64,000 bases of DNA from Couchioplanes caeruleus (GTDB taxonomy: Bacteria > Actinomycetota > Actinomycetes > Mycobacteriales > Micromonosporaceae), in NCBI RefSeq assembly GCF_023499255.1, contig NZ_CP092183.1:7498501-7562500 (forward strand), given 5' to 3'. The notes under the pieces were generated by a model that did not search any database, was not told the DNA's origin, and saw nothing but the letters and a program-made list of their open reading frames with translations. Position numbers and translations under genes: made by a program. Below, piece by piece: positions 7,904-16,013 of this stretch; within the stretch, counting starts at the first letter, position 1; each line of letters opens with the position of its first letter.

Positions 7904-8817
7904 TGAACTGGCCGTCCGTCGGCGTCGTGATCCCCACCCGCAACCGACCCGAGCTGGTCCGCAAGGCGATCGCCTCGGTACGCGGCCAGCGCTACCCCGG
8001 CGAGGTCAAGGTCGTCGTCGTGTACGACCAGACCGAGCCCGACTACCTGCTCGCCTCCACCGAGGGCACGCAGGTGCTCGTGCTGACCAACTGGCGTACC
8101 TCCGGGCTGGCCGGCGCCCGCAACACCGGCATCCTGTCGCTGGACACCGAGCTCGTGGCGTTCTGCGACGACGACGACCGCTGGGGCCCCGACAAGCTCC
8201 GCCGTCAGGTCGCCGCGCTGGTGGCCGAGCCGGACGCCGAGTTCGCCACCTGTGCGATCGAGGTGGAGTACGAGGGCAAGTCCACGCCGCGGCTGGCCGG
8301 GCGCAGCCGGGTCACGGTCGACGAGCTGGCCCGCTCCCGGATGGCGATGCTGCACTCCTCGTCGTTCCTGGTCCGCCGGGAGGCCCTGCACGAGGACGCC
8401 ATCGGGCTGGTGGCCGAGGACGCGCCCGGCAGCCAGAACGAGGACTGGGACCTGCTGCTGCGGGCGGCCCGGCGGGCGCCGATCGTGCACCTCGACGAGC
8501 CGCTGGTCCGGGTGCTGTGGGGCCGGACCTCGCACTATGCGTACGAATACGCCACGAAGATCTCCTCGCTGCGCTGGATGATGCAACGTCATCCCGAGAT
8601 CAGCGGCTGCCGGCCCGGCGCGGCGCGTGTGTACGGGCAGCTCGCCTGCTGGTCCGCGGCCACCGGCAACCGGTCGCAGGCCTGGCAGTTCAGCAAGGAG
8701 GCGGTGCGCGCGAACTGGAAGGAACCGCGTACGGCGATCGCGCTCGCGGCCATGACCGGCGCGGTGAAGGTCGAGAATGTGCTCTCCGCCCTGCACAAAC
8801 GCGGCCGAGGTATCTAA
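7903..8817 (+). CDS. Glycosyltransferase family 2
   Basis: 304 residues from ATG 7903, preceded by CAGGAGG. GT-A fold features: VGVVIPTRNRPELVRKAI at the N-terminus, GLAGARNTGI (about 68-77) and the metal/nucleotide-sugar site FCDDDDRW starting near residue 87. EDWDLLLRA near 180 is the conserved acceptor-side ED motif. The enzyme should add a sugar from a nucleotide-diphospho donor, building the glycan handled by the flippase and sulfotransferases. It has no obvious membrane helices. Donor and linkage are not predictable. Confidence 0.9.
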   Translation: MNWPSVGVVIPTRNRPELVRKAIASVRGQRYPGEVKVVVVYDQTEPDYLLASTEGTQVLVLTNWRTSGLAGARNTGILSLDTELVAFCDDDDRWGPDKLRRQVAALVAEPDAEFATCAIEVEYEGKSTPRLAGRSRVTVDELARSRMAMLHSSSFLVRREALHEDAIGLVAEDAPGSQNEDWDLLLRAARRAPIVHLDEPLVRVLWGRTSHYAYEYATKISSLRWMMQRHPEISGCRPGAARVYGQLACWSAATGNRSQAWQFSKEAVRANWKEPRTAIALAAMTGAVKVENVLSALHKRGRGI

Positions 8818-8907
8818 CACACTCTTTTGCGCACACCCGATCGGCGGGTAGTGTTCGCACGTGTTCGAAATAGTGCGGTTCACACGGCCGACGGCGGCGG
8901 GTCTCTG

Positions 8908-9684
8908 ATGCTGGCCCAGCAGCGCCAGGCGGCGATCCTCGATCGGGTACGGGCGGCCGGCGGCGTCCGGGTCAGCGAGCTGGCCGCCGAATACGGCGTG
9001 TCCGACATGACCATCCGCCGCGACCTCGAGTCCCTCGCGGACCGGGGCCTGCTGGCGAAAGTACACGGCGGCGCGACCACGGTGAGCCCCGGTTCGACGC
9101 ACGAGCCGGGCTTCGCGGCCAAGTCGGTGCGCCAGCGCACCGAGAAGGCGGCCATGGCGATGCGCGCGGCGGCGCTGGTGTCCCCCGGCGACGCGATCGC
9201 GCTCTCGGCCGGCACCACGACCGCGGGGCTCGCCCAGCGCCTCGTCGACGTGCCGGCGCTGACCGTGGTCACCAACTCGATCCCGGTGGCGGACATCTTC
9301 TACCGCGCCGGGCGGCCGGACCAGACGGTGGTGCTCACCGGCGGCACGCGTACGCCCTCGGACGCGCTCGTCGGCCCGGTCGCGGTCGCCGCGATCGGCA
9401 CGCTGCACCTCGACATGCTCTTCCTCGGCGTCCACGGCATGAGCGAGCGCGCCGGCTACACGACGCCGAACCTCATGGAGGCGGACGTCAACCGGGCCCT
9501 GGTGGAGGCGGCGGAGCGGCTCGTCGTGCTCGCCGACCACACCAAGTGGGGCACCGTCGGCATCTCCTCCATCGTGCCGCTGGACCGCGCCGACGTGGTG
9601 ATCACCGACGACCAGCTCGACGAGAGCGCACGCACGATCCTCGCGGAACAGGTGAACGAACTCATGGTGGTGAGCGCTCAGTGA
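8908..9684 (+). CDS. DeoR-family transcriptional regulator
   Basis: 258 residues from ATG 8908, the usual length of DeoR proteins; an upstream in-frame ATG at 8827 would add 27 atypical residues. The N-terminal winged helix-turn-helix is textbook (QRQAAILDRVRAAGGV, then VSELAAEYGVSDMTIRRDL with recognition helix around 25-45). The C-terminal DeoRC sugar-phosphate sensing domain contains ALSAGTTTAGLA and the end motif VVLADHTKWG. The stop overlaps the galT start (GTGA), so it very probably controls galactose or related sugar-phosphate use and its own operon. Confidence 0.9.
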   Translation: MLAQQRQAAILDRVRAAGGVRVSELAAEYGVSDMTIRRDLESLADRGLLAKVHGGATTVSPGSTHEPGFAAKSVRQRTEKAAMAMRAAALVSPGDAIALSAGTTTAGLAQRLVDVPALTVVTNSIPVADIFYRAGRPDQTVVLTGGTRTPSDALVGPVAVAAIGTLHLDMLFLGVHGMSERAGYTTPNLMEADVNRALVEAAERLVVLADHTKWGTVGISSIVPLDRADVVITDDQLDESARTILAEQVNELMVVSAQ

Positions 9685-10772
9685 TCGAGCAGCGCACGGC
9701 GATCAGGCTGTCGGACGGCCGCGAGCTGATCTACTTCGACGAGTCGACGGGCGTGGACCGGACGAAGTGGCCGGACACCCGGCACCTGCCGCCCCCGCCG
9801 CCGACCTCGCAGCTGCGCTACGACCCGCTGGTCGACGAGTGGGTCGCGGTCGCGGCGCACCGCCAGACCCGCACGTTCCTGCCGCCCACCGACAAGTGCC
9901 CGCTCTGCCCGTCCACACCGGACTTCGCCAGCGAGATCCCGGCACCGGACTACGACGTCGTCGTGTTCGAGAACCAGTTCCCGTCGTTCAGCGACCGGGT
10001 CAAGCCCGGCGAGATCACCGAGCTGACCGACATGGTTCCGGTACGCCCCGGCGTCGGGCGCGCGGAGGTCGTCTGCTTCACCAGCGACCACAACAGCTCC
10101 TTCGGCGCCCTCTCGCCCGCGCGGGTCCGTACGGTCATCGACGCGCTCGCCGACCGCACCCGCGAGATGTCCGCGCTTCCGGGCGTCGCGCAGGTCTTCC
10201 CGTTCGAGAACCGCGGCATCGAGATCGGCGTGACGCTGAGCCACCCGCACGGCCAGATCTACGCGTACCCGATGGTGCCGCCCCGCACGACGGCGATGCT
10301 GACCGCCGCGCGGCACCACGCCGACCGCACCGGCGGCCGCAACCTGTACGCGGACGTCCTCGCCGCCGAGCAGCAGGCCGGGGTCCGGGTGGTCGGCGCC
10401 AACGAGCACTGGACCGCGTACGTGCCGGCCGCGGCGCGCTGGCCGTTCGAGGTGCAGCTGGCACCCAACCGCCACGTCCTGGACATCCCGGCGCTCACGG
10501 ACGCGGAACGTGACGCGTTCGCGCCGCTGTACCTGGACATCTTGAAGCGCTTCGACGCGCTGTTCGACAAGCCGATGCCGTACATCGCGGCCTGGCACCA
10601 GGCGGTCACCGGGGAGGGGCGCGAGCTGGGCTACCTGCACCTGCAGCTGTTCAGCATCCGGCGGGCGGCGGACAAGCTGAAGTTCCTGGCCGGGTCGGAG
10701 TCCGCGATGGGCGCGTTCATCAACGACATCGTGCCGGAGAAGGCGGCTCAGCTGCTGCGCGACGCGATCTGA
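9681..10772 (+). CDS. galT: Galactose-1-phosphate uridylyltransferase
   Basis: 363 residues from GTG 9681, overlapping the DeoR stop. The histidine-triad nucleotidyltransferase active site SHPHGQIYAYP has the uridylylated His at about residue 190 (H188-P-H190-G-Q). The zinc-type CPLC motif lies at 73-76 and FENQFPSF at about 93-100. The enzyme exchanges UMP between UDP-glucose and galactose-1-phosphate in the Leloir pathway, and also supplies UDP-galactose that the adjacent glycan locus could use. galK and galE are not next to it. A strong hairpin follows at 10836-10863. Confidence 0.93.
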   Translation: MIEQRTAIRLSDGRELIYFDESTGVDRTKWPDTRHLPPPPPTSQLRYDPLVDEWVAVAAHRQTRTFLPPTDKCPLCPSTPDFASEIPAPDYDVVVFENQFPSFSDRVKPGEITELTDMVPVRPGVGRAEVVCFTSDHNSSFGALSPARVRTVIDALADRTREMSALPGVAQVFPFENRGIEIGVTLSHPHGQIYAYPMVPPRTTAMLTAARHHADRTGGRNLYADVLAAEQQAGVRVVGANEHWTAYVPAAARWPFEVQLAPNRHVLDIPALTDAERDAFAPLYLDILKRFDALFDKPMPYIAAWHQAVTGEGRELGYLHLQLFSIRRAADKLKFLAGSESAMGAFINDIVPEKAAQLLRDAI

Positions 10773-10835
10773 CCGACCTTCCTCGCTCTTCGCGGCCGCC
10801 GGCCCTGACGGGTTTCTTCAGGCGGAAAGAAGGGG

Positions 10836-10863
10836 GCGGGGGGCCCGGGACAAGGCCCCCCGC
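10836..10863 (+). terminator. Hairpin terminator after galT
   Basis: GCGGGGGGCC (10836-10845) and GGCCCCCCGC (10854-10863) form a perfect 10-bp stem with an 8-base loop, about 60 bp after the galT stop. There is no T-tract, which is common for actinobacterial terminators. The rest of the gap to 11052 holds nothing I recognise. Confidence 0.6.
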
Positions 10864-11052
10864 AGGGAAGGGACGGCAGGCGTGCACACCTACTGGTCGG
10901 CACCGCTTGCGGAGAACCGATCGGCGCCCGGGACAAGGCGGCCAGATCGGCGGGCGACCTCCGTCAAGCGGCGGACCGTCATCCGTTCTGTCTGAAGAAA
11001 CGAACGGCCTACCCCTCGGTTACGCATCCTAAACATCCCTAATGATGCATTC

Positions 11053-13959
11053 TTACTTTTCGTCGACACCGGTCCCGAAGTAGGCGTCGCGCATGAGGCG
11101 CTGCAGGTCGGCGAGCATCGGCATCCTCGGGTTCGCCGGCGCGCACTGGTCCAGGTAGGCGTTCATGGCCTGCTGCGGAAGGGCGTCCACGAACTCCCGC
11201 TCGGGGATGCCGATCGCCTGGAAGGACGGCGGGATGCCGACGGCCGTACGCAGCCGCTCCACCGCCGCCGCGTACGACTCCACGCCCTGCTCCGGGGTCT
11301 CCGCGGGCAGGCCGAGCATCCGGGCGATGTCCTGGAACCGCTCCGGCGCCACGTACCGCTCGTACTTCGGCCAGCCGGTCAGCTTCGCCGGAACCTTGCC
11401 GTTGTGCCGGATCACATGCGGCAGCAGCACCGCGTTGGTACGCCCGTGGGCGATGTGGAACGTCGCCCCCAGCGTGTGCGCCATGGCGTGCACGATGCCC
11501 AGGAACGCGTTGCCGAACGCCATGCCGGCGATGGTGGCCGCGTTGTGCATCTTCTCCCGGCCCGCCGGGTCGGCCGCGCCCGCCACGGTCGCGCGCTCCA
11601 GGTTGCCGAAGATCAGCTTGATGGCGTGCAGGGCGAGGCCGTCGGTGTAGTCGTTCGCGTAGACCGACACGTACGCCTCGGTCGCGTGCGTGAGCGCGTC
11701 GAAGCCGCTGTCCGCGGTCACCGCGGGCGGTAGCGCGGCGGCCAGCTCCGGGTCGACGATCGCCACGGTCGGGGTGAGCGCGTAGTCCGCGAGCGGGTAC
11801 TTCTGGCCCGTGGCGGTGTCGGTGATCACCGCGAACGGGGTCACCTCCGCGCCGGTGCCCGAGGTCGTCGGCACGCACACCAGCTGGGCGAGCTTGCCGA
11901 GCGTCGGGAAGCGGAAGGCGCGCTTGCGCACGTCGACGAACTTCTCGCGCATGTCGGCGAAGACCACGTCCGGGTGCTCGTACAGCAGCCACATCACCTT
12001 CGCGGCGTCGATCGGCGACCCGCCGCCCAGCGCGATGATGGTGTCCGGCCGGAACGAGCGCATCACCGCGGCGCCGCGCTGCACCGTGTCGATGCTGGGC
12101 TCCGGCTCGACGTCGTCGATGACCTGAACGGTAACGCCGCCACCGCGCTGGCGCAGCACCTGCTGGATGCGGTCCACATAGCCCAGACGCGTCATCGTCG
12201 GGTCGGTCACGATGGTCACCCGCTCCACGCCCGGCATGTCGCGCAGGTAGCGGATCGCGTGCGGCTCGAAGAACGTCTTCGACGGCACCTTGAACCACTG
12301 CAGGTTGTTGGTGCGCCGGCCGATCCGCTTGATGTTCAGCAGGTTCACGGCCGAGACGTTGTCCGACACCGAGGTACGCCCGTAGCTGCCGCACCCCAGG
12401 GTCAGCGAGGGCACGAACGCGTTGTAGATGTCGCCGATGCCGCCCTGCGAGGCAGGGGCGTTCCAGATCACGCGTACGGCCTTGACCCGGGAGCCGAACT
12501 CCTCGACCAGGCCGTTGTCCTTGGCGTGGATGACCGCGCTGTGGCCCAGGCCGTTGAACGCGACCATCTGCTCGGCGTACCGGATGCCCTGCTCGTCGCT
12601 GTCGGCCCGGAGCAGCGCCAGGACCGGGCACAGCTTCTCGCGGCTGAGCGGCTCGGCGGGCCCGACGGCGGTGACCTCGGCCAGGATGAGGGAGGTGTCC
12701 TCGGGTACGGCGAAACCGGCCCGCTCGGCGATCCACGCCGCCGACTGCCCGACGACGGCGCTGTTGAGGCCGCCGTTCTTCTCCGGCGGGAACACGTACC
12801 GTTCCAGCAGCGCCTTCTCCTCGGCACTCGCCACGTACGCGTGCAGCCGCCGGAACTCGGCCAGCGCCTCGGCGGCGATCTGCTCGTCGAGGATCACGGC
12901 CTGCTCGGAGGCGCAGATCATGCCGTTGTCGAACGTCTTCGACAGCACGATGTCGTTGACGGCCCGCCCGACGTCCGCGGTCGAGTGCACGTACGCCGGC
13001 ACGTTGCCGGCACCGACGCCCAGCGCGGGCTTACCGGCGGAGTACGCGGCCCGCACCATGGCGTTGCCGCCGGTCGCGAGAATCGTGGAGACCCCGTCGT
13101 GGTGCATGAGCGCCCGGGTCGCCTCGAGCGACGGCTCGTCGATCCAGCCGACGCAGTGCTCCGGGGCGCCGGCGGCGATCGCGGCGTCGCGGACCACCCG
13201 GGCGGCGGCGGCACTGCAGCGCTGCGCGTTCGGGTGGAAGGCGAAGACGATCGGGTTGCGGGTCTTGAGCGCCAGCAGCGCCTTGAAGATCACGGTGGCG
13301 GTCGGGTTCGTCACGGGAGTGAGACCGCACACGACCCCGACCGGGTCGGCGATCTCCACGATCCCCTCGATCTCGTGCCGCGCGATGACACCGACAGTCT
13401 TGAGCCCCGCCATGTGGTGGGTGACATGCTCGGCGGCGAACATGTTCTTGACGGCCTTGTCCTCGAAGACGCCCCGCCCGGTCTCCTCGACGGCCAGCCG
13501 GGCCAGCTCGCCGTGCTGGTGCAGGGCGGCAACGGAAGCCTTCGCGACGATGTGGTCGATCTGCTCCTGCGTGTACGAGGCGTAGTCTGCGAGCGCCTTC
13601 TCCGCCGCGGTGACCAGGGCATCCACGGCCTGGTCCACGGGCGTCGGCCCGGCCTCCACGGCCGGCGGCGACTGCGCCTCTCCGGCGGCTGCCTCGCTGG
13701 GCGCTGCCGGCTCGGCGGCGGCGGCCGACTCAGCGGCGGCGACCTGCTCAGCGGGCGCGGCCTGCTCGACGTACACGGCCTGCTCAGCGTGCCCGGCGTG
13801 CCCGGCCTGCTTGGCGTGCCCGGCCTGCTTGGCGTGCCCGGTCTGCTTGGCGTGCTTGGTCTGCTTGGCCGCAGTGCCCGGCTCAGCGAGCGCGGCCGGC
13901 GTGGCGGCTGCAGCCGGCGCCTCCGGTGCCGGGACTCGTGTGGCATTCCTGTGGCTCAT
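11053..13959 (-). CDS. adhE: Bifunctional acetaldehyde-CoA/alcohol dehydrogenase with repetitive N-terminal extension
   Basis: 968 residues from ATG 13959 (GAGGGG Shine-Dalgarno seven bases upstream). Residues ~110-530 are the CoA-acylating aldehyde dehydrogenase, with catalytic Cys in NGMICASEQA near 348. Residues ~560-960 are the iron-dependent alcohol dehydrogenase with metal ligands in HAMAHTLGATFHIAHG near 820. The enzyme reduces acetyl-CoA to ethanol and regenerates NAD+ under oxygen limitation. It is about 75 residues longer than enterobacterial AdhE. The surplus is a low-complexity N-terminus containing KQxGHA-type repeats (about residues 32-58) followed by an Ala/Glu-rich tract. A DosR-like box lies ~100 bp upstream. 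It is transcribed away from icd but separated from it by a strong terminator. Confidence 0.93.
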   Translation of the reverse strand: MSHRNATRVPAPEAPAAAATPAALAEPGTAAKQTKHAKQTGHAKQAGHAKQAGHAGHAEQAVYVEQAAPAEQVAAAESAAAAEPAAPSEAAAGEAQSPPAVEAGPTPVDQAVDALVTAAEKALADYASYTQEQIDHIVAKASVAALHQHGELARLAVEETGRGVFEDKAVKNMFAAEHVTHHMAGLKTVGVIARHEIEGIVEIADPVGVVCGLTPVTNPTATVIFKALLALKTRNPIVFAFHPNAQRCSAAAARVVRDAAIAAGAPEHCVGWIDEPSLEATRALMHHDGVSTILATGGNAMVRAAYSAGKPALGVGAGNVPAYVHSTADVGRAVNDIVLSKTFDNGMICASEQAVILDEQIAAEALAEFRRLHAYVASAEEKALLERYVFPPEKNGGLNSAVVGQSAAWIAERAGFAVPEDTSLILAEVTAVGPAEPLSREKLCPVLALLRADSDEQGIRYAEQMVAFNGLGHSAVIHAKDNGLVEEFGSRVKAVRVIWNAPASQGGIGDIYNAFVPSLTLGCGSYGRTSVSDNVSAVNLLNIKRIGRRTNNLQWFKVPSKTFFEPHAIRYLRDMPGVERVTIVTDPTMTRLGYVDRIQQVLRQRGGGVTVQVIDDVEPEPSIDTVQRGAAVMRSFRPDTIIALGGGSPIDAAKVMWLLYEHPDVVFADMREKFVDVRKRAFRFPTLGKLAQLVCVPTTSGTGAEVTPFAVITDTATGQKYPLADYALTPTVAIVDPELAAALPPAVTADSGFDALTHATEAYVSVYANDYTDGLALHAIKLIFGNLERATVAGAADPAGREKMHNAATIAGMAFGNAFLGIVHAMAHTLGATFHIAHGRTNAVLLPHVIRHNGKVPAKLTGWPKYERYVAPERFQDIARMLGLPAETPEQGVESYAAAVERLRTAVGIPPSFQAIGIPEREFVDALPQQAMNAYLDQCAPANPRMPMLADLQRLMRDAYFGTGVDEK
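13798..13866 (-). repeat. 18-bp coding repeats in the adhE N-terminal extension
   Basis: Imperfect copies of an 18-bp unit (GGCGTGCCCGGCCTGCTT on the + strand) encode the KQAGHA-type hexapeptides of AdhE. The third base and some codons differ between copies, giving KQTKHA, KQTGHA, KQAGHA and KQAGHA. Confidence 0.7.
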
Positions 13960-14056
13960 CGTCGGCCCCTCGTGATCGGCTGGGCGGCCCGTTCCGCCGA
14001 GATCATCCTCGTCGCGCGGGCCCGTACGGCGATGCGGCGCAAGGGCACGACCATCC

Positions 14057-14070
14057 GGGTCGAAGGTCCC
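14057..14070 (-). promoter_or_regulatory. Candidate DosR/DevR-like box upstream of adhE
   Basis: On the adhE strand the sequence reads GGGACCTTCGACCC, ~98 bp before the adhE start. It closely resembles the core of the mycobacterial hypoxia (DosR) motif, GGGACTTTNGGCCC-type. AdhE is a typical low-oxygen gene, so the match is biologically sensible. It is a single site judged by eye, and no DosR gene is visible in the window. Confidence 0.35.
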
Positions 14071-14130
14071 GGGTCGATCCGGCCCTCCGGACGGCCGGCC
14101 CCGGAACGGATCAGTCGATCCCCGGACGCG

Positions 14131-14166
14131 CGAAAGCCCGCCGGCGCAGGTGCCGGCGGGCTTTCG
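14131..14166 (-). terminator. Terminator after icd
   Basis: CGAAAGCCCGCCGGC (14131-14145) pairs perfectly over 15 bp with GCCGGCGGGCTTTCG (14152-14166), loop of six. It lies 13 bp past the icd stop on the reverse strand and separates icd from adhE. Confidence 0.85.
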
Positions 14167-14179
14167 TCAGAGCTGCGGA

Positions 14180-15400
14180 TCAGGCGGCGAGCTTCCGCGC
14201 CAGGTTCTCGTCCAGCGCGTTCATGAACTCGTCCGTGGTCAGCCACGGCGCGTCCCGGCTGATCAGCAGCGCCAGGTCCTTGGTCATCTGGCCGCCCTCG
14301 ACCGTCTCGATGCAGACCCGCTCGAGCGTCTCCGCGAACTGGGTGACCTCCGGGGTCCCGTCCAGCTTGCCGCGGTGCTTGAGGCCGCCGGTCCAGGCGA
14401 AGATCGACGCGATCGGGTTGGTCGACGTCTTCTCACCCTTCTGCCACTGCCGGTAGTGCCGGGTGACCGTGCCGTGCGCCGCCTCGGCCTCGACCGTGTT
14501 GCCGTCCGGGGTCATCAGCACCGACGTCATCAGGCCGAGCGAGCCGAAGCCCTGCGCCACGGTGTCGGACTGCACGTCACCGTCGTAGTTCTTGCAGGCC
14601 CAGACGTACCCGCCCTCCCACTTCAGCGCCGCGGCGACCATGTCGTCGATGAGGCGGTGCTCGTACGTGAGGCCGGCCTTCTTGAAGTCCTCGGCGAACT
14701 CGGTCTCGAAGATCTCCGCGAACAGGTCCTTGAAGCGCCCGTCGTACGCCTTGAGGATCGTGTTCTTGGTCGACAGGTAGACCGGGTAGTTGCGCGCGAG
14801 GCCGTACCGGAACGAGGCGCGCGCGAAGTCGCGGATCGACTCGTCGTAGTTGTACATGCCCATCGCGACGCCGCCGGCCGGGAAGTCCGTGACCAGGAAC
14901 TCCATGGGCTGCGAGCCGTCCTCCGGGGTGAAGGTCAGCGTCAGCTTGCCGGGGCCGGGCGCCACGAAGTCGGTGGCCTTGTACTGGTCACCGTGGGCGT
15001 GCCGGCCGATGATGATCGGCTTGGTCCAGCCCGGCACCAGCCGCGGGACGTTCGACATGATGATCGGCTCGCGGAAGACGACGCCGCCGAGGATGTTGCG
15101 GATGGTGCCGTTGGGCGACCGCCACATCTTCTTCAGCCCGAACTCCTCGACGCGGGCCTCGTCCGGGGTGATCGTCGCGCACTTGACGCCCACGCCGTGG
15201 CGCTTGATGGCGTTGGCCGCGTCGATGGTCACCTGGTCGTCGGTCTCGTCGCGGTACTGGATCGACAGGTCGTAGTACTCGAGGTTGACGTCGAGGTAGG
15301 GCAGGATCAGCTGCTCACGGATCTGCTTCCAGATGATCCGCGTCATCTCGTCGCCGTCGAGCTCCACGACCGGGTTGTTGACCTTGATTTTCGCCACCAT
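14180..15400 (-). CDS. icd: NADP-dependent isocitrate dehydrogenase
   Basis: 406 residues starting [20 protein letters not shown], the hallmark of the eukaryote-like (type II) NADP-dependent homodimeric isocitrate dehydrogenases. Substrate-binding residues appear in [14 protein letters not shown] (about 110-123), and GHARGDQYK-like segments and [13 protein letters not shown] (about 305) form the NADP site. It decarboxylates isocitrate to 2-oxoglutarate in the TCA cycle and supplies NADPH. It is monocistronic, with a palindrome upstream (15434-15451) and a terminator downstream. mdh is close by on the same strand. Confidence 0.95.
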   Translation of the reverse strand: MVAKIKVNNPVVELDGDEMTRIIWKQIREQLILPYLDVNLEYYDLSIQYRDETDDQVTIDAANAIKRHGVGVKCATITPDEARVEEFGLKKMWRSPNGTIRNILGGVVFREPIIMSNVPRLVPGWTKPIIIGRHAHGDQYKATDFVAPGPGKLTLTFTPEDGSQPMEFLVTDFPAGGVAMGMYNYDESIRDFARASFRYGLARNYPVYLSTKNTILKAYDGRFKDLFAEIFETEFAEDFKKAGLTYEHRLIDDMVAAALKWEGGYVWACKNYDGDVQSDTVAQGFGSLGLMTSVLMTPDGNTVEAEAAHGTVTRHYRQWQKGEKTSTNPIASIFAWTGGLKHRGKLDGTPEVTQFAETLERVCIETVEGGQMTKDLALLISRDAPWLTTDEFMNALDENLARKLAA

Positions 15401-15433
15401 CGGCCGGCGCTCCTCTCCCGGGACACATGCTTA

Positions 15434-15451
15434 GCAGTACGAGCGTACTGC
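15434..15451. promoter_or_regulatory. Palindrome in the icd/small membrane protein divergent region
   Basis: GCAGTACG-AG-CGTACTGC is a perfect 8-bp inverted repeat with a 2-bp centre, 34-51 bp upstream of the icd start and 61 bp upstream of the divergent small gene. The size and symmetry suit a dimeric repressor site. No known consensus is assigned. Confidence 0.4.
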
Positions 15452-15511
15452 CTGCCGGTTGAAGATCGTCGCCGGGCCTCACGTGGCGCGAGGGTTCTAC
15501 GCTTTCTGACG

Positions 15512-15757
15512 ATGTCCAGCGCGCAGCCCTCGCCCCCGCCCCGCCGGACCAGCCCGATCCTGGTCACGGTGGTTCTCGCCGCCCTCGTGCTGGCCGTCAC
15601 CGTGAACGCCCTGTGGCTGGTGGCGGCCGCTGTCGTGCCGGTCGCGGCGCTCGTGCTGCGCGAGACGACGTCGGAGCGCTCGGCCACCTCGACCGTGGCG
15701 ACCCTCGCAGCCGCCACCGGGCTGATCCTGCTCGGCCTGGGCGTCGCGCACAGCTGA
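15512..15757 (+). CDS. Small hypothetical membrane protein
   Basis: 81 residues from ATG 15512. After a Pro-rich start (SSAQPSPPPRRTSP) there is one long hydrophobic region (ILVTVVLAALVLAVTVNALW then LVAAAVVPVAALVL) that could form two helices, a short polar turn RETTSERSATS, and a final helix (TVATLAAATGLILLGLGV). Third codon positions are strongly GC as in neighbouring genes. It is divergent from icd. No family is recognised and the function is unknown. Confidence 0.65.
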   Translation: MSSAQPSPPPRRTSPILVTVVLAALVLAVTVNALWLVAAAVVPVAALVLRETTSERSATSTVATLAAATGLILLGLGVAHS

Positions 15758-15789
15758 CGAAAGCCGGCGCGGGCACTCCCCCGCGCCTC

Positions 15790-15975
15790 GTGACCGGGGA
15801 TCTGCTGGTCCACGCCGTGCAGCTCGTCCGGCCCGAGCTGACGTACGGCCATGACATGGATCCGGAGTCGGCGCGGCGGTCACGGATCGCGGCGCTGGAG
15901 CAGGCCGCCTCCCGTGGCTCCTTGCCGGCGGTGTCGCATCTGTCAACGGTGTGGGGGCGTACGGGAAAAGATTGA
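15790..15975 (+). CDS. Possible small hypothetical protein
   Basis: 61 residues if started at GTG 15790; codons are mostly G/C-ending. A CTG overlapping the stop of the upstream small membrane gene (15754) would give a coupled, 12-residue longer product. The sequence contains LLVHAVQLVRPELTYGHDMD and ends with AALEQAASRGSLPAVSHL and a basic tail; no domain is recognised. Its end runs up to the mdh terminator. It may be real, or an open frame in GC-rich DNA. Confidence 0.4.
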   Translation: MTGDLLVHAVQLVRPELTYGHDMDPESARRSRIAALEQAASRGSLPAVSHLSTVWGRTGKD

Positions 15976-15976
15976 A

Positions 15977-15999
15977 GGCCGAGCCGAAACGGCCCGGCC
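15977..15999 (-). terminator. Terminator after mdh
   Basis: On the reverse strand GGCCGGGCCG-TTT-CGGCTCGGCC forms a 10-bp stem including one G-U pair, directly followed by a T-rich stretch (TTCAATCTTTT). It begins 14 bp beyond the mdh stop, and it is the only terminator in the window with a clear T-tract. Confidence 0.8.
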
Positions 16000-16013
16000 C
16001 TCATCGCGATCTG

